From contig NZ_JAAFYZ010000007.1 of the NCBI RefSeq assembly GCF_018274385.1, positions 1 through 64,000 on the forward strand: DNA of 64,000 nt, given 5' to 3'. Shown one piece after another: positions 37,076-45,762 of this stretch (positions are counted from its first letter, which is position 1; every line of letters starts with the position of its first letter). The notes beneath the pieces were generated by a model. It searched no databases. It was given only the letters and a program-made list of their open reading frames with translations, and was not told the origin of the DNA. This DNA is from Catenulispora pinistramenti. GTDB taxonomy: Bacteria > Actinomycetota > Actinomycetes > Streptomycetales > Catenulisporaceae. The position numbers and the translations under genes are program-made.

Positions 37076-37903
37076 GTGGCCGTGGATGTGGGCAACGAAC
37101 TCGGCGCCTTCCTGCGGGCGCGTCGCGGCTTGGTCAGCCCGAGCCGAGTCGGTCTTCAAGACGACGCCTCTCGTCGGGTCAGCGGGCTGCGCCGTGAGGA
37201 GGTCGCGCTGCTTGCCGAGGTGAGCACGGACTACTACGTGCGGCTTGAGCAGGGACGCGAGCGAAGGCCTTCCGAGCAGGTCCTCAACGCGATCGCGCGC
37301 GCCCTGCTCCTGGACGAGCCCACCACCGCGTATCTGTTCCGGGTGGCGAAGCCGGCATCGCACAGGGTGCGCAGCGTCGCTCGGCCCGAGGTGGACGAGC
37401 GGCTGCGGCAGCTGATGGAACACTTCCTGGACGTGCCCGCGTGTGTGGTCGGACCGGCGAGCGACATCCTGGCGGCGAACAGCTTGGCCACGGCTCTGTA
37501 CAGCGGGTTCACCCGATTCGACAACCTGCTGCACATGATCTTCCTCGATCCGTTCGCCCGTGAGTTCTACGTCGACTGGGACGAGGTCGCCGCCAACGCC
37601 GTGGCCAACCTGCGGGCCCAGGCCGGGCAGTTTCCGGACGACCCCGGCATCGAGGAGACCCTCGGCGGACTCAGCGTTCGCAGCCCGTTGTTCGCCCAGA
37701 TATGGGCACGCCAAGAGGTGCGGCCTCGCGGGGCCGAGGTAAAACGCATCTGCCATCCCCGCGTCGGACGCCTCGACCTGCACTACCAGGCCTTCACCGT
37801 GGTCGGCGCGCCCGGGCAGCGGTTGTTCGTCTACTCCGCGGCGCCGGACAGCGCAGCGGCCGTCGGGCTCAGAGCCCTTGAGGAAAAGGAATCCCGGCGA
37901 TGA
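37076..37903 (+). CDS. MmyB-like XRE regulator
   Basis: The 275-residue protein has an N-terminal helix-turn-helix (about 10-80, GLRREEVALLAEVSTDYYVR, EQGRERRPSEQVL) and an MmyB-type ligand-binding PAS-like domain (about 105-265, DILAANSLATALYSGF, NLLHMIFLDPFAREFY, HPRVGRLDLHYQAF). Such regulators often control the adjacent enzyme gene. The stop overlaps the start of the alpha/beta hydrolase gene (ATGA). Starts at 37076, 37082 or 37088 are possible. Confidence 0.9.
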   Translation: MAVDVGNELGAFLRARRGLVSPSRVGLQDDASRRVSGLRREEVALLAEVSTDYYVRLEQGRERRPSEQVLNAIARALLLDEPTTAYLFRVAKPASHRVRSVARPEVDERLRQLMEHFLDVPACVVGPASDILAANSLATALYSGFTRFDNLLHMIFLDPFAREFYVDWDEVAANAVANLRAQAGQFPDDPGIEETLGGLSVRSPLFAQIWARQEVRPRGAEVKRICHPRVGRLDLHYQAFTVVGAPGQRLFVYSAAPDSAAAVGLRALEEKESRR

Positions 37904-38694
37904 CCGAGATCGCCATGATGTCCGTGGGCGACCATGAGCTTTCCGTCGCCGAGGACGGGACCGGCCCCGCGGTGATGCTCCTGCACGGCATCGGCGGCAC
38001 GTCCGCCGTCTACCGGGGGCAGGCCGCTGCTCTGGCCGCGGCCGGGGCTCGTGTCATCCGCCCCGACTTCGCCGGCGCCGGGCGGTCCCCGCTGGGACGG
38101 AGCCGGATCACCGTTGACTCGCACGCCGCCGACGCCATCGAGATCCTGGCCGGACTGGATGTCGACCGGGTCCTGTTGGTCGGCCACTCGATGGGCGGGC
38201 TCGTGGCCCGCGCCATCGCGGCGACGCGCCCGGATCTCGTATCCGGGCTGGTTCTGCTCGGCGCGGTCTCGCCCCCGACGCCACCGGCCGCGCAGGCGAT
38301 CCGGAACCGTGCCGGCCGGATCCGGGAGATGGGCAGTGCTGTCGTCGCGGACGAGATACTCGACGTCTCTGTGAGCGCTGAAACCCGCCGGCTCCGCCCG
38401 GAAATCACGGCCTTCATCCGCCAACTCATCTGCGGCCAGGACCCCGCGGGCTACGCGGCCAACAACGAAGCCCTCGCCGAGGCGACCGACCCGGGAGAGG
38501 TCTCCACGGACTTGCCGATGACGCTGGTCGCCGGCGAGCAGGACACATTGAGCCCGCCGGAGCTGTCTGTTCGCATCGCCGCCGGGCATGAGAACAGGAA
38601 AGTGGTCGTCATACCCGGCATCGGCCACTGGATTCCGCTCGAAGCGAGCAGCCAGGTCGCCGCGCTCCTCATCTCGTCCCTGGACGGAACATGA
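37900..38694 (+). CDS. Alpha/beta-hydrolase
   Basis: The 264-residue enzyme has the oxyanion loop LLHGIGGTS near residues 27-35, the nucleophile elbow GHSMGG near 94-99, the acid in AGEQDTLSP and the catalytic His in GIGHWIPLE near 247. It is coupled by ATGA overlaps to the MmyB-type regulator before it and the SRPBCC gene after it. The substrate is unknown. Confidence 0.9.
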   Translation: MTEIAMMSVGDHELSVAEDGTGPAVMLLHGIGGTSAVYRGQAAALAAAGARVIRPDFAGAGRSPLGRSRITVDSHAADAIEILAGLDVDRVLLVGHSMGGLVARAIAATRPDLVSGLVLLGAVSPPTPPAAQAIRNRAGRIREMGSAVVADEILDVSVSAETRRLRPEITAFIRQLICGQDPAGYAANNEALAEATDPGEVSTDLPMTLVAGEQDTLSPPELSVRIAAGHENRKVVVIPGIGHWIPLEASSQVAALLISSLDGT

Positions 38695-39143
38695 AAAGCC
38701 GACAGCGTTATGACGTGACGGCCAGATCGAAGGCCCCTGCGTCCGTCATCTGGGCCCTGATGCTGGACGCGGCAAGCTGGCCGGTCTGGTCGTGCGTCGA
38801 CAGCCTGGAGCGCGAGCGGTCGGCCGGGCTCGACCCCGAGGGCCGGGACGGCGTGGGCGCGGTTCGCGCGTTCCGCACCGGGCGAATGGTCACCGGGGAG
38901 CGCCTGACGATGGTGGAACCCGAAAAGCGGCTGGCGTACGAAGACGCCTTCAACCCGGTGATGCGCGACTACCAGGCCACGATCGAGCTCGAACCGGCCC
39001 CGGACGCGGGCACGTCCATCCATTGGTACGGCGCCTACTCGACCCGCTGGGGGATGGGCTGGTACCTGGGGCCCTACCTTCAGCGGTACATGCGGAAGAT
39101 GGCTGATGGCCTCGCGGCCCATGCCGAGATGATTCGGCGTTGA
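38691..39143 (+). CDS. SRPBCC-fold polyketide cyclase/START-like protein
   Basis: The 150-residue protein has the SRPBCC pattern: basic start, SKAPASVIWALMLDAASWP, a central sheet with VRAFRTGRMVTGERLTMVEP, and a long C-terminal helix (YLQRYMRKMADGLAAHAEM). These proteins form a hydrophobic ligand cavity. It overlaps the hydrolase gene by four bases and ends the operon before a strong terminator. Confidence 0.85.
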   Translation: MKSRQRYDVTARSKAPASVIWALMLDAASWPVWSCVDSLERERSAGLDPEGRDGVGAVRAFRTGRMVTGERLTMVEPEKRLAYEDAFNPVMRDYQATIELEPAPDAGTSIHWYGAYSTRWGMGWYLGPYLQRYMRKMADGLAAHAEMIRR

Positions 39144-39232
39144 CGTCACCGCGGCGCAGATCGACCGGGCCCGCGGCAAGGCGCGCGCCAACTCGGTGCG
39201 CAAATAGCCAGCAGCGGTCCGAGAGGCCAAGC

Positions 39233-39266
39233 GGCGTGGTGGCGACTGAACTGCCGCCACCACGCC
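39233..39266. terminator. 12-bp bidirectional hairpin between convergent genes
   Basis: GGCGTGGTGGCG (39233-39244) pairs perfectly with CGCCACCACGCC (39255-39266) around a 10-base loop. It lies between the SRPBCC gene and the convergent protease gene. Confidence 0.82.
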
Positions 39267-39354
39267 GGTCACCGTTCGTCAACGGCTAACAATTTTCTAC
39301 CAATCCTCTACCAATCGGCTGCCGCATCGGCTGCCATATCGGCTGCCGAGCGGA

Positions 39355-40497
39355 TCAGAACCCGCCGACACCGTTCGGCGTGCCCAGGCCGGTCGGGCCG
39401 TCCCAGCCCGCGCGGGCGTGGCACAGCTGGGTCGGCGAGCACGTGCCGTTGGAGCCGGTCGTGACGTCGAAGAAGGTGCTCGCGGAGTCGTGGGTGTAGG
39501 GGTAGTTGTTGTTGATGCCGGCGGCGTTGCCGGCCAGGGCGTACACCGAGGCGATGATCGGCGAGGCCACCGAGGTGCCGCCGTAGACCTGCCAGCCGCT
39601 GCTGCCGTTGTACGGGGTCGTGTCGTAGACCGCGACGCCGGTCGACGGGTCGGCCACGGCCGAGACGTCGGCCACGGCACGCCGGGCGCAGCCGGTGCCG
39701 TAGCTGGCCTGGCCGCTGAGCGCCGGGTTGTAGGCCGAGCAGCCGGAGCCGGCACCGGACCACGCGGATTCGGTCCAGCCGCGCGTGTTCGAGGCCCGGG
39801 TCAGCGAGGTGCCGCCGACCGCGGTGACGTAGCGCGAGGACGCCGGGAACTCCACGCCGTAGCCGCCGTCACCGGAACTGGCGGTGATCATGATGCCGGG
39901 GTGGTTGTAGTACGGGGCCGAGGTGTCGGACAGGTCGCCGCCGCCGTAGCTGTTGGATATCGTGCTGGCGTGCAGCGCCGCCGCCTCGTTCACCGCCGCG
40001 CCCAGGTTGGCGTACGAGGCCGAGGTGGCCTCGACCAACAGGATGTGGCACTTGGGGCAGGTCGCCGAGACCATGTCCAGGTCCAGCGAGATCTCGGTGG
40101 CCCAGCCGGCGTCGGTCGGCGGGTAGCTCGTGCCGCCGGTCTGGTTCACCTTCTTGAAGCAGCCGTTGGCCGTGGTGCACGCCGGCAGGCCGTACTGCGC
40201 CCGGTACACGCCGAGGTCGGCCTCGGCGGTCGGGTCGTTGTTGGAGTCGACGATCGCCACGGTCTGGCCCGTGCCCTTGGTGCTCGAGGGCAGCTTGTAC
40301 GCGGACTGGAGATCGGACGGTCCGTAGCCGGACGGCACGTTCGGGTGGACACCGGGCGCGGCGTGCCCGACCACGAACATCGGGTGCGCGTAGGTGGTGG
40401 CCGCGAGTGAGGCGTTCGCGGCGGCGAACGTCGGCACGGCCGCGGCCAGGAGAAGCGCGGCGAGCATGGAGAGCAGGAGCCTGATACGAGCTGTCAC
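39355..40497 (-). CDS. Secreted sedolisin-type (S53) serine-carboxyl protease without a prosegment
   Basis: The 380-residue protein starts at GTG 40497, five to six bases after GGAGGATT, with a signal peptide (about residues 1-30). The S53 residues are visible: Glu and Asp in WATEISLDLD, the oxyanion Asp in SSGDGGYG, and Ser in GGTSVASP. Sedolisins act at acidic pH and normally carry a long inhibitory prosegment, but here the mature-like YGPSDLQSAYKLP begins within about 35 residues of the signal. C-terminal Ca-site sequence (FDVTTGSNG, GWDGPTGLGTP) is present. The protein is exported. Confidence 0.88.
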   Translation of the reverse strand: MTARIRLLLSMLAALLLAAAVPTFAAANASLAATTYAHPMFVVGHAAPGVHPNVPSGYGPSDLQSAYKLPSSTKGTGQTVAIVDSNNDPTAEADLGVYRAQYGLPACTTANGCFKKVNQTGGTSYPPTDAGWATEISLDLDMVSATCPKCHILLVEATSASYANLGAAVNEAAALHASTISNSYGGGDLSDTSAPYYNHPGIMITASSGDGGYGVEFPASSRYVTAVGGTSLTRASNTRGWTESAWSGAGSGCSAYNPALSGQASYGTGCARRAVADVSAVADPSTGVAVYDTTPYNGSSGWQVYGGTSVASPIIASVYALAGNAAGINNNYPYTHDSASTFFDVTTGSNGTCSPTQLCHARAGWDGPTGLGTPNGVGGF

Positions 40498-40971
40498 TGA
40501 AATCCTCCGAGAGGCGGATCTGTGGGGAGAGACCGGGCTGGTGGCCGGGCCGCGGTGCAGTGTGACGAGTTCGAAGCGGGCCGCGGACGGACCGCGGAGC
40601 TGGGTGCGCTCCGGCGGGGAGTCCGACACCGGTGTCGGCTGTCCGGCGGCGAGGTCTGGGTCCGCACCTTCGGCATCGCTTCCGTTTTCCGGCACGCCGG
40701 CAGACCAGCGGGCCAGCGGACTCACGATGCTTTCCGGGCGAACCGGAGGGAACCGTCAGCGGACCGACGGTGATGTGGGGATACGCCACCCCGACGGAGA
40801 CCGGCCGGGCCCGCTCCGGTCGTCACCGGAGCCGGCGCCCAGCCGGCAAGCGTCGCAGGGTTCGTATTTAAGCGGAACGTAGCAGCGCAGACTCAGAGGG
40901 TCAATGGCCGGGTCAATGGCATGAGTCGCGACGACCGGCGTCAGCACTCCCCCGGGAATCCGTGGGAAGAC
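40498..40971. other. 474-base upstream region of the protease gene
   Basis: No gene is recognised. Open frames on both strands lack motifs. A direct repeat GGGTCAATGGC lies near 40897-40919 and an AT-rich stretch (CGTATTTAAGC) near 40861-40872; a minus-strand promoter could be there, about 365 bases from the start codon. Confidence 0.4.
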
Positions 40972-41220
40972 TCAGGGCCAGATCGAAGCCGGCTTCCACA
41001 CCCGCAGTCCCGAGACGGTCGCCCGGCCGCCGTCAGCGAAGACGTCCAGGCCGGTGCTCGCCGGATCCGGGAAGATCTGCGTGGTCAGCACCCGGGCACC
41101 GTCGGTCAGCGACACCGGGGCCGACTCGACCGACGCGAACGCGGGGTCGAAGCCGACGCACTCCACCAACGTCCCCAAGGGGGCCTTGAGATAAGCCTCG
41201 GCGAGATCCTGCGACGGGGG
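40972..41220 (-). pseudogene. C-terminal remnant of a GH32 (levanase/sucrase-like) protein
   Basis: The minus strand reads VLTTQIFPDPASTGLDVFAD, then GGRATVSGLRVW and a stop at 40972. This is very like the end of the beta-sandwich domain of GH32 fructan hydrolases. Only about 75-80 codons remain and the five-blade catalytic domain is absent. An M at 41178 would be an internal Leu codon, not a real start. Confidence 0.65.
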
Positions 41221-41298
41221 ACGGACGCGCGCGATGGCGTGGGTGGTCTCGGGGCCGACACTTCCGCGAGATCGCCGGGCGCTGCGGCCGGTACCGGC

Positions 41299-41766
41299 TC
41301 AGCTGCCTCCGCAGATGGTGAGGACCGTTTTGGCGTCGGCCAGCGCGGTCGACGGGTCCGGGTTCTGCCCGTTCGCCGCCTGGCTCAGGATGCTCTGCAT
41401 GTCGTCGGCGACCTTGTTCATGGCCTGCGCGGCATCCTGGTTCTGGGTCATGGTCGCCGCGGTCCGCAGCTGGCCCATGTCCGTGGTGACCTTTGTGACG
41501 ACGTCCTGCGGGTTGGTGCCGATCTCGGACTGGGCCTGCTCCGCGTCGGCGATAGCGGTCTGCGCCTGGGCGCAACCAGCGTCGCTGCTGCCCGTACCGC
41601 CCGTACCGCCCGACGTGCCACCGGAACCGCCGGTGGTGCTGCCGAGCAGGCCGGCCGTACTGCCATGCGCGGAGCCACCGACTGTGCCCGAGCTCGAACA
41701 GCCCGCGAGGAGCAGCGCGGCGCACACGACACCGGCGAGCGCGGGAGTACGAGAACTAATGGACAT
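41299..41766 (-). CDS. Small secreted lipoprotein
   Basis: The 155-residue protein has a lipoprotein signal with lipobox LLLAGC, so Cys23 would be the lipidated residue. A Gly/Ser/Thr spacer (residues 24-62) and a helical domain (about 63-150) with two Cys (AGCAQAQ and LTICGG) likely bonded follow. No family is recognised with certainty. It stands alone between the GH32 remnant and a TetR gene. Confidence 0.85.
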   Translation of the reverse strand: MSISSRTPALAGVVCAALLLAGCSSSGTVGGSAHGSTAGLLGSTTGGSGGTSGGTGGTGSSDAGCAQAQTAIADAEQAQSEIGTNPQDVVTKVTTDMGQLRTAATMTQNQDAAQAMNKVADDMQSILSQAANGQNPDPSTALADAKTVLTICGGS

Positions 41767-41981
41767 GGGTCAACCCCCTGATGCGACGAGAGACACTTCT
41801 AGAACCTTGTTGGCGGTCTTCTGGCCGGTGGTGTGCTTGCGGGGCCATGCCCGCGGGCCAACAGCCACGACGAAGGTTAGAGCCCAGCCGTCAGGACCGG
41901 TCCTCTCGCGGGGAGAACCGGGGTGATACCGGATCGTGGCGTCGTGGCTGATCTGCCTGCCGGCGATACGGATCGCGATCG

Positions 41982-42521
41982 CTATCCGACCCCACGCAGC
42001 AACGAATCCACCACGAGGTCGGCAGCCGGACCCGGCTCGATATCGGTGAACACGTGGGCCATGTCGTCGACCATGCCGCCCAACAGCGCCATCGCCCACC
42101 CGGGCGGCAGGCCCTGCCTGATCAACCCTTCGTCAGCGGCTCGGCGGAGAAACGCCGCCAGCCGAGCGCGCTGCTCCTCGGCCCGGCGCTCGGCCTCGGG
42201 GTCGTCCTTCATCATCCGCCGGATGTCCAGCGGCCAGCGCCGGCTGACCGGGATGATCGCCTCGACGTAGCCGTGCAGCGCGATCGCCACCGGCGCCTCC
42301 GTCAGGCGCGCCGCGTCCAGGACCGCCTGGGAGGCGTCGAGCTTGGCCGTGTAGACGGCGGAAAGCAGCGCTTCCCGGTTCGCGAACCGGCGATAGACGG
42401 TGCGCCGGTCGACTCCGGCCGCCGCGGCGATCGCGGCCATGGTCGTCGCCGGGTTCTGCGCGAGCAGCCGCGCCCCCGTCTGAAGGACCGCGTCCAGGTT
42501 CTGGGCTGCGTCGGCTCTCAT
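41982..42521 (-). CDS. TetR-family repressor
   Basis: The 179-residue protein has a TetR HTH (residues 10-55, TTMAAIAAAAGVDRRTVYRRF) and a variable ligand domain. ATG at 42521 lies 76 bases from the divergent SDR gene. It probably controls the SDR-aldehyde dehydrogenase pair. The intergenic region has GACACACT and AGTGTCAC as an imperfect inverted pair (42525-42532 and 42554-42561). Confidence 0.9.
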   Translation of the reverse strand: MRADAAQNLDAVLQTGARLLAQNPATTMAAIAAAAGVDRRTVYRRFANREALLSAVYTAKLDASQAVLDAARLTEAPVAIALHGYVEAIIPVSRRWPLDIRRMMKDDPEAERRAEEQRARLAAFLRRAADEGLIRQGLPPGWAMALLGGMVDDMAHVFTDIEPGPAADLVVDSLLRGVG

Positions 42522-42597
42522 AACGACACACTAGCATCGCGCTTGTTGCATTAAGTGTCACATCGACGTAGCGTTTACGGCATGAGCGAGACACGGC
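42522..42597. promoter_or_regulatory. TetR/SDR divergent control region with duplicated start
   Basis: An imperfect inverted repeat (GACACACT ... AGTGTCAC) occupies about 42525-42561 and may be the TetR operator. Near the SDR gene a 16-base segment is tandemly duplicated: ATGAGCGAGACACGGC at 42582-42597 is followed by ATGAGTGAGACATGG at 42598. The first ATG opens a 7-codon leader (M-S-E-T-R-H-E) whose TGA lies inside the SDR gene. Confidence 0.55.
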
Positions 42598-43524
42598 ATG
42601 AGTGAGACATGGTTCGTCGCCGGCGCCGCCGGAGGCCTCGGACGGCACCTGGTCGGTGCCGCCCTGGCAGCCGGGCACGACGTCCTGGCCGCCGATATCG
42701 ATGCCGACGGACTCTGCGAACTCAAGGCGGTCGAACTCAAGGCGGTCGCGGCCACCGGCAGCCTCACTGGACGCCCCACTGGACGCCTGGTCACCACCGA
42801 GCTCGACCTGACCGACCGCCTCGCCGTCGATCAGGCGGTGCGACAGGCCGGCACCGCGTTCGGCGGGCTCGACGTGGTGATCAACAGTGCCGGCCACCGC
42901 GGAGTCGGGTCCGTCGAGGACATGGACGAGCAGGAGTGGCGCCGCACGATCGAGACCAACTTGTACGGCAGCATCCACTTGGTCCGCGCGGCATTGCCGA
43001 TTCTTCGTCCGCGCCGCCGTGGACACTTCGTGCAGATCTCCACGATCGGCGGACGGCGGGCGCAGCCCGGGCTGGCCGCGTACCAGACGGCGGCCTGGGC
43101 GGTCGGAGGGTTCTTCGAGATCCTGGCCCGCGAGCTCGCCCCGATCGGGATTCACGCGACCGTGCTGGAGCCGGGAGGCATCCGCACGGCAAGGGCGGAC
43201 CAGCCGCTGCCGACCGGCGGCTGGCACCACGAGTACGAGCCGACCGTCGGGCGCTTCGCCCGGACCTACCAGCGCAACCCGGATGTGCAGCGCGGCGACC
43301 CGGCGAAGATCGCCGAAGCCGTCCTGCGCCTGACCGCCGAGCCCGACCCGCCGACCCGGCTGCCGCTCGGGTCGGACGCGGTGTGGCTGGCACCGCAGAT
43401 CGCGGCAGCACGAGCAGCCCAGGACGCCGCGTGGCGCGACCTGAGTCTGTCCACCGACCGCGACGGGCTGCCCGACTTCACCACTACAGAGGTCGCCCAC
43501 ATGGTCCGCCCGGACCAGCCATGA
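42598..43524 (+). CDS. SDR-family protein with altered catalytic Lys
   Basis: The 308-residue protein has a Rossmann cofactor motif (VAGAAGGLGRHL, where Thr-Gly is usual), NSAG near residue 99, Ser in VQISTIGG and Tyr in AAYQTAAWAV. In classical SDRs the motif is Y-x-x-x-K; here the fifth residue is Ala (codon GCC), so the proton-relay Lys is missing. Two short in-frame duplications, ELKAVELKAV and TGRPTGRL, occur near residues 41-63. It precedes the aldehyde dehydrogenase gene. Confidence 0.87.
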   Translation: MSETWFVAGAAGGLGRHLVGAALAAGHDVLAADIDADGLCELKAVELKAVAATGSLTGRPTGRLVTTELDLTDRLAVDQAVRQAGTAFGGLDVVINSAGHRGVGSVEDMDEQEWRRTIETNLYGSIHLVRAALPILRPRRRGHFVQISTIGGRRAQPGLAAYQTAAWAVGGFFEILARELAPIGIHATVLEPGGIRTARADQPLPTGGWHHEYEPTVGRFARTYQRNPDVQRGDPAKIAEAVLRLTAEPDPPTRLPLGSDAVWLAPQIAAARAAQDAAWRDLSLSTDRDGLPDFTTTEVAHMVRPDQP

Positions 43525-43594
43525 AACCGGCTACAACCCCCACGCACAGCCGGCTACCGCTCCCCGCACAACAGGACAGGAAGAAGACAGCATC

Positions 43595-45043
43595 GTGATA
43601 GTGCGCGACAAGCTCTACCTCGGCGGTCTGTGGACCGACCCGAGCGACCCCACCCCGCTCGCCATCCGCTCCCCCCACGACCAGTCACCGGTCGGCCAGT
43701 CCGTCCAGGCCCGGCTGGCCGACGTCGACCGCGCGGTCGCGGCGGCACGCACGGCCTTCGATCAGGGACCCTGGTCACACACGACACCCCAGCAGCGCCA
43801 AGACCTCATCGCGCGCCTCAACCAGCTCCGCGAGGCACGCTCCGATGAGATCGCGGCACTGATCACCCGGGAGCGCGGCAATCCGCTGTGGTTCAACCGG
43901 GCGGGCCAGGGCGGACTGACACGGCAGGCCCTGGGCTATCTCAAGGGGGCCCGAGAGTTCGGCTGGGAGGAGACACTCCCGTCCTCCGTGCCAGACGCCG
44001 CCTTCCGCAGCGTGGTACGCCGCGAGGCCATCGGAGTCGTGGCCGCGGTCATCCCGTGGAACTCGCCGTTCTCGGCGGCGCTGGCGAAGATGATCCCGGC
44101 GCTGCTGGCGGGCAACACCGTGGTCCTGAAGGCTTCGCCGGAGAACTCCCTGAGCATCATGCTGCTGGCAGACATCTTCGACCAGGTGGGGCTACCGGAG
44201 GGGGTCGTCAGCATCCTGCCGGCCGACAGGGAGACCAGCGAATACCTGGTCGCACATCCCGGCGTCGACAAGGTGTCGTTCACCGGCTCGACCGGCGCGG
44301 GCCGCTCCATCGCCGCCGTCGCCGGCCGGCAGCTCAAGCGGGTCAGCCTGGAACTCGGCGGCAAGTCCGCGGCGATCATCCTGCCCGACGCGGACCTGAA
44401 CGAGGCCGTGCCCGCCTTGCGGTACTCCGCGCTGGCGAACAACGGCGAGGCGTGCGTCGCACAGACCCGCGTGCTGGCACCGCGCAGCCGCTACGACGAA
44501 GTGGTCACCGCCCTCAAAAACCTGCTGGAAGGCCTGAAAGTCGGCGACCCGTCCGAGGAAGACACCTTCATCGGCCCGCTGGTCCGCGCCGAACAGCAAG
44601 AGCGCGTACGGTCCTACATCCGCCTCGGCATCGAGGAGGGCGCCCGCCTGGTCACCGGCGGACCCGAGTCCCCGGCCGGCCTGGAACAGGGCAACTACAT
44701 CAAGCCGACCCTGTTCGCCGACGTCGACAACACCATGCGCATCGCCCGCGAAGAGATCTTCGGCCCGGTCCTGGTCGTGATCCCCTACGAGGACGAAGAC
44801 GACGCCGTCCGCATCGCCAACGACTCCGAATACGGCCTCAGCGGCGGCGTATGGACCGCCGACGCAGAGCACGGTCTACGAATCGCCCGCCGGATCCGCA
44901 CCGGCACCTTCACCGTCAACACCGCACCCATCGGCTTCGACGGCCCGTTCGGCGGCTACAAGACCAGCGGCATCGGACGCGAATATGGAGCCGTCGGCCT
45001 GGCTGAGTACGTCGAGCACAAGACGATCACGGTCCCGGCCTGA
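43595..45043 (+). CDS. NAD(P)-dependent aldehyde dehydrogenase
   Basis: The 482-residue enzyme is a complete aldehyde dehydrogenase: PWNSPFSAALAKMIPALLAG near residue 150, the cofactor loop FTGSTGAGRSIA, the general base Glu in SLELGGKSA and the nucleophilic Cys in NNGEACVAQTR near 288, then EEIFGPVLVVIPY. It oxidises an aldehyde to the acid. GTG at 43595 follows AGGAAGAAG. With the SDR and TetR genes it forms a likely alcohol/aldehyde oxidation unit. Confidence 0.93.
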   Translation: MIVRDKLYLGGLWTDPSDPTPLAIRSPHDQSPVGQSVQARLADVDRAVAAARTAFDQGPWSHTTPQQRQDLIARLNQLREARSDEIAALITRERGNPLWFNRAGQGGLTRQALGYLKGAREFGWEETLPSSVPDAAFRSVVRREAIGVVAAVIPWNSPFSAALAKMIPALLAGNTVVLKASPENSLSIMLLADIFDQVGLPEGVVSILPADRETSEYLVAHPGVDKVSFTGSTGAGRSIAAVAGRQLKRVSLELGGKSAAIILPDADLNEAVPALRYSALANNGEACVAQTRVLAPRSRYDEVVTALKNLLEGLKVGDPSEEDTFIGPLVRAEQQERVRSYIRLGIEEGARLVTGGPESPAGLEQGNYIKPTLFADVDNTMRIAREEIFGPVLVVIPYEDEDDAVRIANDSEYGLSGGVWTADAEHGLRIARRIRTGTFTVNTAPIGFDGPFGGYKTSGIGREYGAVGLAEYVEHKTITVPA

Positions 45044-45059
45044 GTGCCCTTGAAGCCAG

Positions 45060-45707
45060 TTGGCGGACATCGTGGCCCGCCTGTCCCGCGACCCAGACCC
45101 GGCAGTCCGCGAAGAGGTTGCCCATCGCGCCGACGTCGACCCGACCGTACTCACCGGGCTGGCCCGAGACCCCGACCCGGAGGTGCGAGAGCGCGTCGCC
45201 GGCCGCCCGGGCCTCGACCCGACGCTTCTCGCCGATCTGGCCCGGGACCCGGACGAAGCGGTCCGGGCCCGGGCACTGTCGCGCCCGCGCACAATCGCCA
45301 AAGCCCAGCGTCAGCAGATCGACCAGGCCGCCGGCCGCACCGCTGATGAGATCGGCCGGCCCGACGAAGCCGCCGGCGACTTGGACGCGGACTGGCTCGC
45401 CGCGTGCGCCGTATCAGAGCAACCGCTGATGCGCCGGGTCGCAGCGATCAACTCCAGCGCGCTGCCGCCCGGCCTCGTCTACCGCCTGACACAGGACCCT
45501 GATCCGCACGTCCGTCACCTGCTGGCCTAAAACCACCCAGCCGCACCGGCCGAGCTCTTGCTGCAAGCCTTCATCGCCGGACCCAGCCAACGCAGATTTC
45601 TCCTCACATTCCCGGCATTCCCCCGCACCGGCCTGGCCGGCCTGCTGAAGTCCCCTGAGCGACCACGGCCTGAGCTCCGCCGGGCACGGCAACCCGGCCA
45701 GGATTAG
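45060..45707 (+). pseudogene. LRV-repeat protein gene interrupted by a TAA
   Basis: Codons 1-156 encode leucine-rich-variant repeats (VLTGLARDPDPEVRERVAGRP type, period about 24) ending in HVRHLLA before TAA at 45528. The same frame then continues coding-like for 58 codons (HPAAPAELLLQAF, RRFLLTFPAFPRTGLAGLL) to TAG at 45705. LRV proteins of actinomycetes often have this tail directly after such repeats, so a nonsense mutation is likely. The start (TTG 45060 or GTG 45075) has no clear ribosome site. A functional 156-residue product remains possible. Confidence 0.6.
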
Positions 45708-45762
45708 AGCCCTGATCCCATCGCCGACTCTCGGCTGCCAGCTACCGATTCTCGCCTCCCGG

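Noticed and set aside
37076-39143. Toxin-antitoxin or abortive-infection reading of the MmyB-hydrolase-SRPBCC operon
   Set aside because: All three belong to ordinary regulatory and enzyme families with intact residues; a metabolic operon explains them better.
39144-39207. Coding-like run after the SRPBCC gene reading VDVTAAQIDRARGKARANSV
   Set aside because: It is only about 20 codons long, has no start and no recognisable family; chance or a tiny remnant cannot be separated.
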